64,000 nt of DNA, from the NCBI RefSeq assembly GCF_021917145.1, contig NC_061062.1:1678616-1742615 (forward strand). The letters run 5' to 3'. The notes beneath the pieces are model-generated. The model ran no database searches. It was not told where the DNA came from and saw only the letters and a list, made by a program, of their open reading frames with translations. Both the position numbers and the translations under genes were made by a program. The DNA comes from Hypomesus transpacificus. Taxonomy: Eukaryota > Chordata > Actinopteri > Osmeriformes > Osmeridae. This document shows, piece after piece, positions 54,046 to 64,000 of the stretch (the first letter of the stretch is position 1; each line of letters opens with the position of its first letter).

Positions 54046-57000
54046 ACGCACACCCGCCTTTCCAAAGGGCAAAATATGGTCTGTTATACTTGCTTTCTTA
54101 AGGTTAATCAGTACTCTAGCATTGTAGAGTGTAGGTCACCAGTGAAAAGAACAAGGCCAGGAATCCCTGAAGCTACTAACAGTCCTCGTAAACGACACGT
54201 AGATCCAGGGCCAGCCCTTATGCCTTGGGCTGGCTCTGCGTATAGCTGCCAAGTCTGACACCCCATGTCCCAGCGGTTCCACAAGGCTGCTTTGTGGACA
54301 GTAAAGCCTTAGTTTCTGACCTCACGCATGGACTCTGTCTGCTTTCGGACCATCATCCTTCTTTCCTTGTCCAGAGGTGGCTGAGCATGCCTGCAGCATC
54401 ACCTCCCTGGTGCTGGGAGAGACCCTGCCCTCCATCACCAAAGACATGGACACTTACACCTACCGCCTGCCCATCGGGGTGTGTGCTGGCATCGCCCCCT
54501 TCAACTTCCCAGCCATGATCCCTCTGTGGATGTTCCCCATGGGCATGGTCTGTGGTAACACCTACCTGCTGAAGCCCTCCGAGCGCGTCCCAGGATGCAC
54601 CATGCTGCTGGTCAAGCTGCTGCAGGACGCCGGCATCCCCGACGGCTCCCTCAACATCATCCATGGCCAGCACGACGGTAGGAGCCTGGCACAGGGGGGT
54701 GGGTAGGGCCTGGCACCGGAGGGTGGGTAGGGCCTGGCACAGGGGGGTGGGTAGGGCCTGGCACAGGGGGGTGGGTAGGGCCTGGCACAGGGGGCTGGGT
54801 AGGGCCTGGCACAGGGGGCTGGGTAGGGCCTGGCACAGGGGGGTGGGTAGGGCCTGGCACAGGGGGGTGGGTAGGGCCTGGCACAGGGGGGTGGGTAGGG
54901 CCTGGCACCTGGGGCAGACGAGCCCCCATGTGTCTCTCCTCTCTGGGCTGCATGTTTTAGATGTCATGCATTTCAATCAGGTGTGTTGGACCCTGGGAAA
55001 CATCTAAAACACATGCAGGCCAGGGGGTCCCTGACGACCAGGGTTGAGGACAACTGCTCTAGCGTGTTCACCTGCATCGTGACTGCAGATGGCTGTTGGA
55101 TTGTTATGTATTTTTGCTGTTTTCTGATTCAACTGCTGCATTAGCACTCTAGTGCTTTGACCTGCATCTCAACAGCAGCTGGCCGTCGCATTCACTGAAA
55201 TTGTTGGGGTTTAGTTGTTGAAATGTTTTCTAGCTCAACTGCTATGTGAGTGTTTCCTTCTCCACAGCTGTCAACTTCATCTGTGATCATCCGGCAATTA
55301 AAGCCATCAGCTTTGTGGGTTCCAACCAGGCAGGAGAGTACATCTACGAGAGGGGCTCCAAAAATGGGAAGAGAGTGCAGTCTAACATGGTGAGTCTGGC
55401 CTCCAGCGAGGCTGCAGTCTAACATGGTGAGTCTGGCCTCCAGCGAGGCTGCAGTCTAACATGGTGAGTCTGGCCTCCAGCGAGGCTGCAGTCTAACATG
55501 GTGAGTCTGGCCTCCAGCGAGGCTGCAGTCTAACATGGTGAGTCTGGCCTCCAGCGAGGCTGCAGTCTAACATGGTGAGTCTGGCCTCCAGCGAGGCTGC
55601 AGTCTAACATGGTGAGTCTGGCCTCCAGCGAGGCTGCAGTCTAACATGGTGAGTCTGGCCTCCAGCGAGGCTGCAGTCTAACATGGTGAGTCTGGCCTCC
55701 AGCGAGGCTGCAGTCTAACATGGTGAGTCTGGCCTCCAGCGAGGCTGCAGTCTAACATGGTGAGTCTGGCCTCCAACCGTGATGGAACATCCTTTCAGCA
55801 CCAATGCATTTCTTACATTTGACCACAAGGTGGCAGCAACGGCTAAGAAATCTGTTGGATTCCCTGTACCCCTCTTCACTGCCTGCTCATGTAGGGGACT
55901 TGGTGGCAGAATTCGGGCACTTTATATTTAGAAATGAGTCATGTATGATAACTTGAGTTATACTTGATTGAACAGAACGCAACCACAGGTCATGGTGCCA
56001 CAAGACCTTGCTTACCAGTTGATCACTTTCACCAGTAATACCCAGATTGAGGTTTTGAATCCTAAACATTTCCCCCCCGGTCCTCTTATACACTACAGGG
56101 AGCCAAGAACCACGGTGTGGTGATGCCTGACGCCAACAAGGAGAACACTCTGAACCAGCTGGTGGGTGCGGCGTTCGGGGCAGCAGGGCAGCGCTGCATG
56201 GCCCTTTCCACCGCCGTCCTGGTGGGCGAGGCCCGGAGCTGGCTGCCTGAGCTGGTGGAGCGAGCCAAGGCCCTTCGCGTCAACGCAGGTACCCCACCCT
56301 CCTGCCCCGCCCCGCTCTCCTCCTCTATCCCCATCCAGGCCACCCACACCGCCCCAACCGCTCTTCTCGCCCCAAACACGACTTCACACGAGGCCGCGGA
56401 TGAGAGAGATAGAGGGCTTGTTGAGTCAAGTCATGCTGCAAATTTGCGGCAGGCGTTTGCGGGCCCGAGGCCCAAAGAGAATCTTTTTGAGAAGCGGATT
56501 GTTTGTGTGGATGGAGGGGAAATGAGTGATTCTCCGTGCTTGCAGTGAGATGCACTCTAATTGTGCGGCTACACAGGAAACCCCTAACAGCTCTCCTGGA
56601 GGGAGTGGCCCGGGTGGCCCTCAGCCGGGGATGCCTGTGGCTGGAGCCGTATGTGAGAGAGAGTGTGTGTAGGTTTCCTTTATGTGTATAGGTTTCCTTT
56701 GTGTGTGTGGGAGGTCAGATGGCTGAGCGGTGAGGGAGTCGGGCTAGTAATCAGAAGGTTGCTGGATCGATTCCCCGCTGTGCCAAACGACATTGTGTCC
56801 TTGGGCAAGGCACTCACCCTACTTGCCTCGGGGGAATGTCCCTGTACTTACTGTAAGTCGCTCTGGATAAGAGCGTCTGCTAAATGTAAATGTGTGTGAG
56901 AGGTTTTGTGTGTGTGAAGGTTTCCTGTGTGTGTGTGTATAGGTTTCCTGTGTGCGTGTGTGAGCTCACAACTGGTTGTTTGTGTGGGCTCTCAGGGGAC

Positions 57001-58633
57001 CAGCCCGGTGCAGACTTAGGGCCCCTGATCTCGCCCCAGGCCAAGGAGAGAGTCTGCAGCCTGATCCAGAGTGGCGTGGACGAGGGGGCCACACTGCTCC
57101 TGGACGGCAGGAACGTCAAGGTCAAAGGTTACGAGAACGGAAACTTTGTTGGACCCACCATCATCGGCCAGGTCACGGTAAGGGTTTTTCCCAGTGTGTG
57201 TGTCTGAAAACAAAATCTGACAGCTTTAAAAAAAATCTGCCACCCAAATGGTATGAATTGTATAGGATGACTGTGAATGTGTTCCCCCGCCTGTCCTCTA
57301 GCCCCAGATGAAGTGTTACAGTCAGGAGATCTTTGGGCCTGTGCTGGTCGTTCTGGAGGCAGACAGTTTGGACGACGCCATCAGCTTAGTCAACAACAAC
57401 CCTTATGGCAACGGCACGGCTATCTTCACCACAAACGGAGCTACCGCCCGTAAATACACGCACGAGGTGGACGTGGGCCAGGTGTGTGTGTGTGTGTGCC
57501 CCTCTGTCCAGGGAGAGTGTATTCACACACTGCTGACAAGTCCATACAGCACTTTAAACAAGGAGCACATCACACCTTTGCTCTACAACATCAACATTCT
57601 AAAACAATTATTTTCCATGTCAAGTTTAGCCTTGTTTACATCTGTGCTAAACCTAACACTTCAGCCACCCTGTTCTCTACTACCCCACCCCATGGAGACC
57701 TGCAAATAGCTACAGCAAATATGTGCCTTTTTTTAAAATCAAAACACAGGAACATAGAGGCATTTTCCTTGAATTGAATTAGAGGGGACATTTTAAATTA
57801 AACTCAAAAGGGATTCCTATTGACCTTAAATGTTTAAGCGTAAATATGGTGTGCCTTCGCCCTGTTTGTTGGCTTGCGGGGTGCAGCTATGCCGTATTTG
57901 CTGTTCACATGTCAGGGAACGCTGAGCCAGCCATGTGCTCGCTTCCAAACCTCGCTGAAATGCCTCTTTTTAAAATTTCGCCTTCCTCGGCCAAAAGGCT
58001 CAAGTCCCGTGTCCAAAATTGTTCCAGCAGTCTTTAAACATTCTACAAGGACCATGCCCAGTTAGCAATCCCACAAAAAATAAACATTTTGTGTAGTTTC
58101 TCCATCCCTCCTTTTGAACTGGGAACACATGCAACGGCTTTAGGGTTTGGTTTTCAGTCATTTAGTCATGTATTGGTTTACGTATGTATGCATGGGTTTA
58201 TGTATGTTTGTGTTTTGCAGATTGGAGTTAATGTTCCCATCCCCGTGCCTCTACCCATGTTCTCCTTCACCGGCTCAAGGGGTTCCTTCAGAGGAGACAT
58301 TAACTTTTACGGCAAACAAGTAAGTAACAGAGACCACCAAGCCAGCTCGACGAACGACGGTTAGCAGCTCTCATGATGCTAGACTGACAACAGTTACTTT
58401 CACCATGCCAGTCCTACAAACAAGTTGGTTTCTCATGAGGCTAGACTGACAATGGTTACTCTCACGATGTTAGACAGTTGTATTGACCAGTAACGCAACT
58501 AGGTTAATGTATTTTCGCCTCCACACAGGGTATCCAGTTCTACACTCAGATCAAAACTGTTACTTCACAGTGGAAGGCTGAAGACGCCACTGTAAAAAAA
58601 GCTGCAGTTACCATGCCAACAATGGGACGCTAG
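52078..58633 (+). CDS. aldh6a1: Methylmalonate-semialdehyde dehydrogenase, mitochondrial
   Basis: CoA-acylating aldehyde dehydrogenase of valine, thymine and uracil catabolism in the mitochondrial matrix. It makes propionyl-CoA or acetyl-CoA. Twelve coding exons: 52078-52116, 52596-52637, 52750-52824, 53401-53562, 53856-53934, 54375-54677, 55268-55389, 56099-56288, 56996-57177, 57302-57481, 58221-58319, 58529-58633 (stop TAG). They join to 525 residues (human 535). A basic N-terminal presequence (MRSLLKKR) precedes [14 protein letters not shown]. The catalytic cysteine is C307 in [39 protein letters not shown] and [13 protein letters not shown] are conserved. No conserved residue is missing. 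Two exon ends, at 54677 and 55389, run straight into minisatellites. Confidence 0.97.
53941..54045. repeat. (CT)n microsatellite at ALDH6A1 exon 5 donor
   Basis: An almost pure tc/ct run starting 6 bp after the gtaagt donor of exon 53856-53934. Confidence 0.95.
54680..54910. repeat. 24-bp minisatellite at ALDH6A1 exon 6 donor
   Basis: Nine to ten copies of gtagggcctggcacaggggg plus gtgg. The first, slightly diverged, unit is the splice donor of exon 54375-54677 (GACG|gtaggagcctggcac). Both strands stay open because the unit length is a multiple of three. Confidence 0.95.
55376..55780 (+). repeat. 37-bp tandem array that multiplies an exon end and its splice donor
   Basis: Eleven copies of a unit containing gcagtctaacatggtgagtc, at 37-bp spacing from 55381 to 55751. 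The first copy is the true 3' end of ALDH6A1 exon 7 (Q-S-N-M codons, then gtgagt). The other ten copies repeat the last 11-12 coding bases, the donor and 20 intronic bases. Copies look identical except the last, which ends in unique sequence. Confidence 0.95.
56709..56893 (+). repeat. tRNA-headed SINE, family A, copy 3
   Basis: Same structure as 24234-24421: agatggctgagcggtgaggg, box B-like tggatcgattcccc, cttgggcaaggcactcaccc and tail gctctggataagagcgtctg followed by ctaaatgtaaatg. It is in ALDH6A1 intron 8, next to (tg)-rich sequence. Confidence 0.9.
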
Positions 58634-59291
58634 ATGTCCTCGAGTTTATTGTTGTTGAAACGTGGTCACTTCCTGTGGAGCAGGCCTGAGGCATGGCAGC
58701 CCAACACAAGCCTTAATGTTTAGGAAATGTACCTAAAAAGATGTGATTTATTTTTTCAAATATAATTGAGATTCCATTTCGGAACACACAATGTAAAATT
58801 TGTTTTGCACTTGTAAATGGCTAGTTTTTTTTCTTCCAGATTTGTACTAATTATGTGTGTATATATATATATATATATATTAGGTACCCTTCCTCCCTCC
58901 AATTTAAATCATCTCATTGAATGCCTGTGCTTGTAAAAACAGTTTAGTACAGTAGTTATTACTGTGCAGCTGCAACATACTGGCCCATATTGCAATGCAT
59001 AATCATGAGGACCAAAGACATGCTCTGATCTCAGCTGAATGTTGGTATACTATTATGAATGTTTTCAGCATTTCATGTTTCGTTCATATCAATAATTACT
59101 CAACCACACCAAACCATGACTATTGATTGCTTCTTAGGTTTGGAAATAGCCTGTTTATCACATGCTAAGAAAAAAAGACTTGACTCCACATTTTCACTCA
59201 ATGGTAAACATAATTCATGATGTGGTAGCGTTTCAGCAGGATTAGTCTGGGTTCCAGACAAGGTCTGCAGCCGTGCGGAGCAGGCCAGAGG
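58634..59291. other. Converging 3' regions of ALDH6A1 and BBOF1
   Basis: About 660 bp with a (TA)n run at 58859-58880. No canonical plus-strand AATAAA was seen for ALDH6A1. A minus-strand signal (plus tttatt at 58749) could serve BBOF1, so the two 3' UTRs may overlap. Confidence 0.5.
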
Positions 59292-62200
59292 TCATGTGGT
59301 CTGGATGTCGGGCAGTATGCTGGGATTGGAGGGCAGGTTGATCTCAGGCGTCTGGGTGAGGAAGGTCACATGGGATTGCTCCTCTGTAATTCTGCAAGAC
59401 AACCCTCATTATGTCACGGAAAAACGACAACATCTGATTCAAATCACACGTGAGATGGCGTCCTTCTAAAAACTTCCATGTTTTGTCATCTTAAACATGC
59501 GTAGCGGGGACCGATAAATCTACAGACGACTTTGTAATTATGCGGAGGAACGGTGACCGTAGCATCCTCAAGCATTCTTTGGGTGTCTTACCCTGTGTCG
59601 CTGTCGCTCTGGGGCCTGTCTGACGACGCAGACAAAGCCAAAAGCTGGCTGGGCTTCCTGTAGAGAATAATGCAGAGTTTCAGACTGTGGGGCCGTACAT
59701 CATCTTGAGAGGGCGCTTGTTTTAATATCCCGGGTGTGCTCCCGTCAGCTGGCTCTCTGTTAGAAGCTTCCTCGGGCCGTCATGCATGGCATGGTGTAAT
59801 TCGATGGTGCCAAGTCACCCAACGCTGTATGCTGCAGCAAGTCTATATACTGTACCGTGTCCCAGACCAATGTTGACATGAATATACATTTCTGGTGCCC
59901 TTCCATACCCCAGCCCCTGAACTCGCCTGGAAATCATGTTCCCAGCTGTTCTGAGACCACAGGCGTTCAAAGAACTAAATAAACCAGTGGAGCACGTGAA
60001 GTGGGGCCAGGAGGCTGAAGTCGAACCGGCGTGGCCAGATGTTTGTTTCCAAGCACACAACTCTGGGGCCGGCCCTATTTTTACTATTGTGCCCAGACTC
60101 TTTCTTCATTCTTTTTAAGCAGCTGGACGGAAAAGAGAATTGGTTTAAACCAAACTGATGTTTTATGGTGTCCTCTTCTGCTTAGAAGAAAGCTGTTTAA
60201 GACATTAAGCTGAGGGAGTCGTCGCACGTCCCAGACTGCAGCACAGCTCCTGCTTACGATGCTGTCACTGCATTCGGTCCTCGCAATCTTTATAGCGTTT
60301 CTTTCTTTCTCTATTCCCATGTTGAATGCTTCCAGATAGATGATATCATTGAAACCCAGAATGCATCAGGCACTGGGATGGGAAAGGGGGGGAGCTGGCA
60401 GCCGTGCGTGTCTACATGCAGGCTACAGAGCTACCGCAGACGAGGGTTACCTTGTTTTCTGTCCGTTCATCTTTGCAAAAAGCATCCTCAGCACCCGTTC
60501 CTTCTGCTCCCACGTAAGTTCCGAGATGTCGACTTTGTTGGCCTGTAGGTTAGTCCTGAAACACAATGGCAGAGGAAAACTGCAGCCACTACCAGACAGT
60601 CAAACAGTCAACACCATATTTAGAGGTGCTCTCATAAACTTACAATAACCTACAACGACTTGTGAACTGCGTGCTATGTTTGTGTTTAGGCGGGTGTCGA
60701 AGCTGTACTGTAACCGAAGCGACGAGCCGCGGGGCGTGCGACAGACGGAACAGAACGGGTGCGGCCCTCACCACTTCTCAGCCTCCTCCAGGTCCGCGTA
60801 GACACTGTTGGTGCTGTGGGGGTTCCTGTGGAAGGTGCGGATGCGAGGGTACTCCTGCTTGCCCGTCCTGGCCTCACCCATCTTCCTGCGGTAGCCCTCC
60901 AGGGCCTCCTGTCTGTACTGCAGCCTGCTGGTCTGGATCTCCTGTTTCACCTGGCTCAGAGCCTCCAGGAAGAAGCTCTCCAGCTCGGAGCGCTGCTCCA
61001 CGATGCCGCGCGCCAGCCATTTGACGCGGGCGATCTCCTTCTCGCGCATGGCTAGCAGCTTCTGCAGCTTGTCCAGCTCCACCTGGCTGGCCTGGGTGCT
61101 GACCTGAGTGTGGAGCTGCGTCGTCTCCTTGTCTCTCTCAAACTCTCCAGCCATGAGACCCAGGGACTGCTCCAGGGAGCTTAGTTTTCCTTTCAGCCTG
61201 GCTATCTCCTCCCTTTGGGCCTTGAGCTGGGCCACATTCTCCTTCATCATGAGGTCGCTGCTCTCCTGAGGGTAGACAGAAATGGGAAAAGAAATTGAGG
61301 AGGTTGAGAAGGTGGGCATTAAACTGTCAAGATGCTACTGAACGCTGTCAATCAAGTGATTGATGACTGGTTGATTAGGCACACGAAGGTGTTGAAAGGG
61401 AAAGTTCCAGCTGCACCTTGATGCTTCTGAGATTTTGTTTCATCGTCGAGTGTTTATCGAGGTTACGAACTGCCGAAGAAAGAACATTGAGCCTCGGTGA
61501 CTTGATTCTTCCCTCGCTTTATCGAATACCGCTGGGGAGATTATGGTCGCCAGTATTTGTTTGACTTTAGAGAAACGGTGCCGGAAAACACCAAGGGGGG
61601 AAGCCACTGACTTGGAACCAAGAAGCCGTGGAAACTAACCACAAACACCAACTGCCGAGCGACTGGCGAGCTCTGTGGAGGGGAGGGGAAAGTTGGGCCA
61701 GCAGCTAAACACACAGGGTCAGCACATGCAAACAGAACAGGGGAAATACCACCTGAAATATGCCCACCCGAGATCTGACATGGGTTTCATAACTTGAAGG
61801 ATTGAAAAATGATTGGGATTCATCAGAGGTTGTTCTGTGCTTCTGCAGGGAAGGCCAGGTCATGAAAACGCCCACAGCTCTGTTTGCTCTGACCGTGCCA
61901 GTGTACCTTGTGCAGGGCCAGGGAGGCGTTATCCTCCGCCAGCGACGCGGTCATCCTCCTCAGGTCCTCCACCTCCTTGATGTGATAGCCCAGGGCCTCG
62001 TTGAGACGGACGTTCTCCTTGAACACAGAGCGTGACGTGTCATCCAGCTGCCTGTTGGTTTGTGGAAGAGAAAGAAAATTGTGATCTGTCTTGCCTTGTG
62101 GCAGATTGTCTCTCTGAGGTGTAATTCGGACATCCGTTGCGGCCACCTATCAGGGTGAAGTCATTTAGGCACCGTAAAAGTGATGTATTGTCTTGTGGCA

Positions 62201-63238
62201 TGGTAGGGATCTGGTGGTTTACAGCAAGAATTATGTGGTTTTAATTTCCTTTTTAGTCACTCTCTCTTAGTCATCAAATTCAGTTAAAGTCAGCCCATGT
62301 GCCAGTTTACTTTAACTTTCAGTAAATTCAGTATCTGAAAAGTCATCGCTTTTCAGCGGAAACCATCACTTGTTATGGACCGTAATATAAGCAAACCCAC
62401 TGAATTCAAATGTGTCCTACTTTTTGTCCTCGTATGGCTTCAGCTGTATACACACACAGAGGTTCCCCCCACACGCTCTACCCTTCCCTGCAAGGCACCG
62501 TGGAACTGCTGAGGATGTAATCGTTGGCTTGGATGACGAGGAACAGAGAGTAGCATGGTCACGGTAGCAACCTAACTTTGTTTTTCTATATATACACACA
62601 TCATTTATTTTCTCGCCTCCCTCCCTAGAGGTGCAGTTGGAGGGGTGAAAGTGGCCTGCAGAAGAGGAGACACTCACACAATGGCGTCATTGTGGGCCCT
62701 CTCTGCCAGCCTAGCGATCCTCTGTTCGGCCTCCTTCTCAAGGCGGACCTGTTGGAGGAGCAAACAGGATTCACTTCTCCTTCTGCCCAAAGAAAAAACC
62801 CTTTTACTTAAAAATACTGTATTTTTGGGAAAAAGTATCTATTTTTGTCTCTGAAATACTGTCTTTTTAGTCATTTTCTGAATTCACTTCCACGTGACTG
62901 CACATCCTACCTTTTCGCTGAAGAACTTGAGTTCCATTCTAGCCAGGTTTTCCTTGTGCTCCTTGTCAGCAATGTACATGTTTTCTTTAATCTAGAAAAA
63001 AAGATGGATTGTCAGGAACACTGAACACTGAACGCTGGCCCTCGGCACAGAGGGCCGATCTCAGATTTCTCTCCGTCCATCTTCTCATCCTTACGCTGCT
63101 GAGCTCATGCTCCATCTGGGCTTTCTTCTTCTTGAACTCCTTGATGGTCTTCAGCTCCCCCTGGATCATCTTAAACTCGCCAGATCTCATTCTGAATCTG
63201 TCCTCAAGCTCGTTGACCTGCACTGTGTACTTTGCGAC
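59292..63238 (-). CDS. bbof1: Basal body-orientation factor 1, 3' part
   Basis: Coiled-coil protein of motile cilia, needed for basal body alignment in multiciliated cells. Visible coding exons in gene order: 63238-63095, 62991-62911, 62748-62678, 62051-61907, 61265-60772, 60555-60451, 59657-59592, 59391-59292 (stop TGA). They join in phase to about 400 residues. Long heptad-rich stretches fill most of it, such as KMIQGELKTIKEFKKKKAQMEHELSS and the large exon from LMMKENVAQLKAQREEIARLKG to LEQVK-like LSQVKQEIQTSRLQYRQEALEGY. After the coiled coil come EYPRIRTFHRNPHSTNSVY and ISELTWEQKERVLRMLFAKMNG, family landmarks. The C-terminus is Ser/Asp-rich and disordered. The 5' exons lie beyond the right edge. 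Tail to tail with ALDH6A1, as in human. Confidence 0.93.
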
Positions 63239-64000
63239 CTGAAACACAACCCTCAGCTGTGAGGTAACACAAGGACGGGCATTTCCTTCATACATCTAAA
63301 CAGCAATCGGATAAATATGAATGCTTTGTTAGCCTTGTAGGTTTGGGTGTGTGCACAGTGCACAGTTCTTTGCATGGGCAGTTACAGATTCAGGAATAGA
63401 ACAGCTGCTGGTGTTTTGAGAAGTTACCATTGCTTCCAGGAAGAGAGAGAAAACCACTTATAATAGCGAAGAAGAAAAACCTAAAAGTTCACAGGGACTC
63501 CAGCTTTCACAGCCCAACCCCACCTAAGAGCAGGCCAGTCCAACACAATGCCTGAAATGGACACTCCTGTCGGAGCAAAAATGTGACGGCGACCAAAGTC
63601 ATGAGAAGCCAGAAATACATGCACCCACAATGACATTTATGACAACTACAGGAAAGGTTATTACCATTGTGATTATATGGTTGCCCTACTTGTTATAGTT
63701 CGGATAACTCCAATGTTACTGATTAGAGAAAACTAGTCCAGTAGACTGTAGTGTGCCCCTGCTCATAACTAATCACTTTCACAAGGTTTTCGTAACATCT
63801 TCAGTTTTGTTTTAAGTTGGGTTTGTTGTGGCATTTCTCTTTTCTGACAGCTTTAATTGGAGTGAACATATGAGTTTTGCACAAATGGGCAATTTGGAAA
63901 ACTCTTCATGATGTAATTAATTGGCCAACAGAGTTTATCATTCAAGTGGTGAAACATGCAAGACAAAATCCAGGCCATTCATAGACCTCTTTTGATGCAA
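63239..64000. other. BBOF1 intron, no further exon seen
   Basis: No coiled-coil coding segment with splice sites could be recognised on the minus strand, and nothing else stands out. The sequence is presumably intronic. Confidence 0.5.

Noticed and set aside
54353-55007. Pro- and Trp/Gly-rich frames on both strands
   Set aside because: The 24-bp minisatellite has a length divisible by three and no stops; no real protein.
55376-55780. CRISPR-like array of 37-bp repeats
   Set aside because: There are no variable spacers. Units are strictly tandem and derive from an exon boundary in a vertebrate gene.

Overview
The window is a stretch of vertebrate nuclear genome, most likely from a ray-finned (teleost) fish. 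The genes are split into many short exons with GT-AG introns. Introns and spacers are full of microsatellites, minisatellites, tRNA-headed SINEs, a Tc1-type relic and a hAT transposon. The SINE tail (ctctggataagagcgtctg) and a second interspersed repeat resemble repeats I associate with salmon-, pike- and smelt-like fishes; that lineage guess is inference only.

Ten protein genes can be read. Left to right they are: the 3' part of EML5 (+, about 1.47-8.2 kb), ISCA2 (-, 8.8-10.3 kb), NPC2 (+, 11.2-12.6 kb), GSKIP (-, 15.8-16.3 kb), ATG2B (+, 18.4-34.9 kb, 42 coding exons), NOXRED1 (+, 36.2-37.9 kb), TMED8 (+, 38.9-41.5 kb), an unnamed kelch-repeat gene (+, about 45.6-48.9 kb), GSTZ1 (-, 49.7-51.2 kb), ALDH6A1 (+, 52.1-58.6 kb) and the 3' part of BBOF1 (-, 59.3-63.2 kb). 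That is ten recognised families plus the kelch gene. Every gene except the kelch gene has its human counterpart on the long arm of chromosome 14. The block is therefore a compacted and rearranged piece of that ancestral segment. Three pairs are head to head over short, probably shared promoters: ISCA2/NPC2, GSKIP/ATG2B and GSTZ1/ALDH6A1. Kelch gene/GSTZ1 and ALDH6A1/BBOF1 are tail to tail.

The genes do not form an operon or pathway. Several are organelle housekeeping genes: ISCA2 (mitochondrial Fe-S assembly), NPC2 (lysosomal sterol transfer), ATG2B (phagophore lipid transfer), ALDH6A1 (mitochondrial valine/pyrimidine catabolism) and GSTZ1 (tyrosine catabolism). EML5 and BBOF1 are cytoskeletal or ciliary.

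The most unusual structure is in non-coding DNA. ALDH6A1 has a 37-bp tandem array that copies one exon end with its splice donor eleven times. ATG2B carries a 523-bp foldback element with perfect-looking 129-bp arms and a 4-bp target duplication. A hAT element with an intact 8-bp target duplication sits 13 bp before the probable start codon of the kelch gene. A 28-nt 3' splice-site block is duplicated in EML5, and ATG2B has a GC-AG intron. No prokaryote-type system, CRISPR array or virus-derived element was recognised. All exon limits were set by eye from splice consensus, reading phase and recalled family sequence, not by alignment software.
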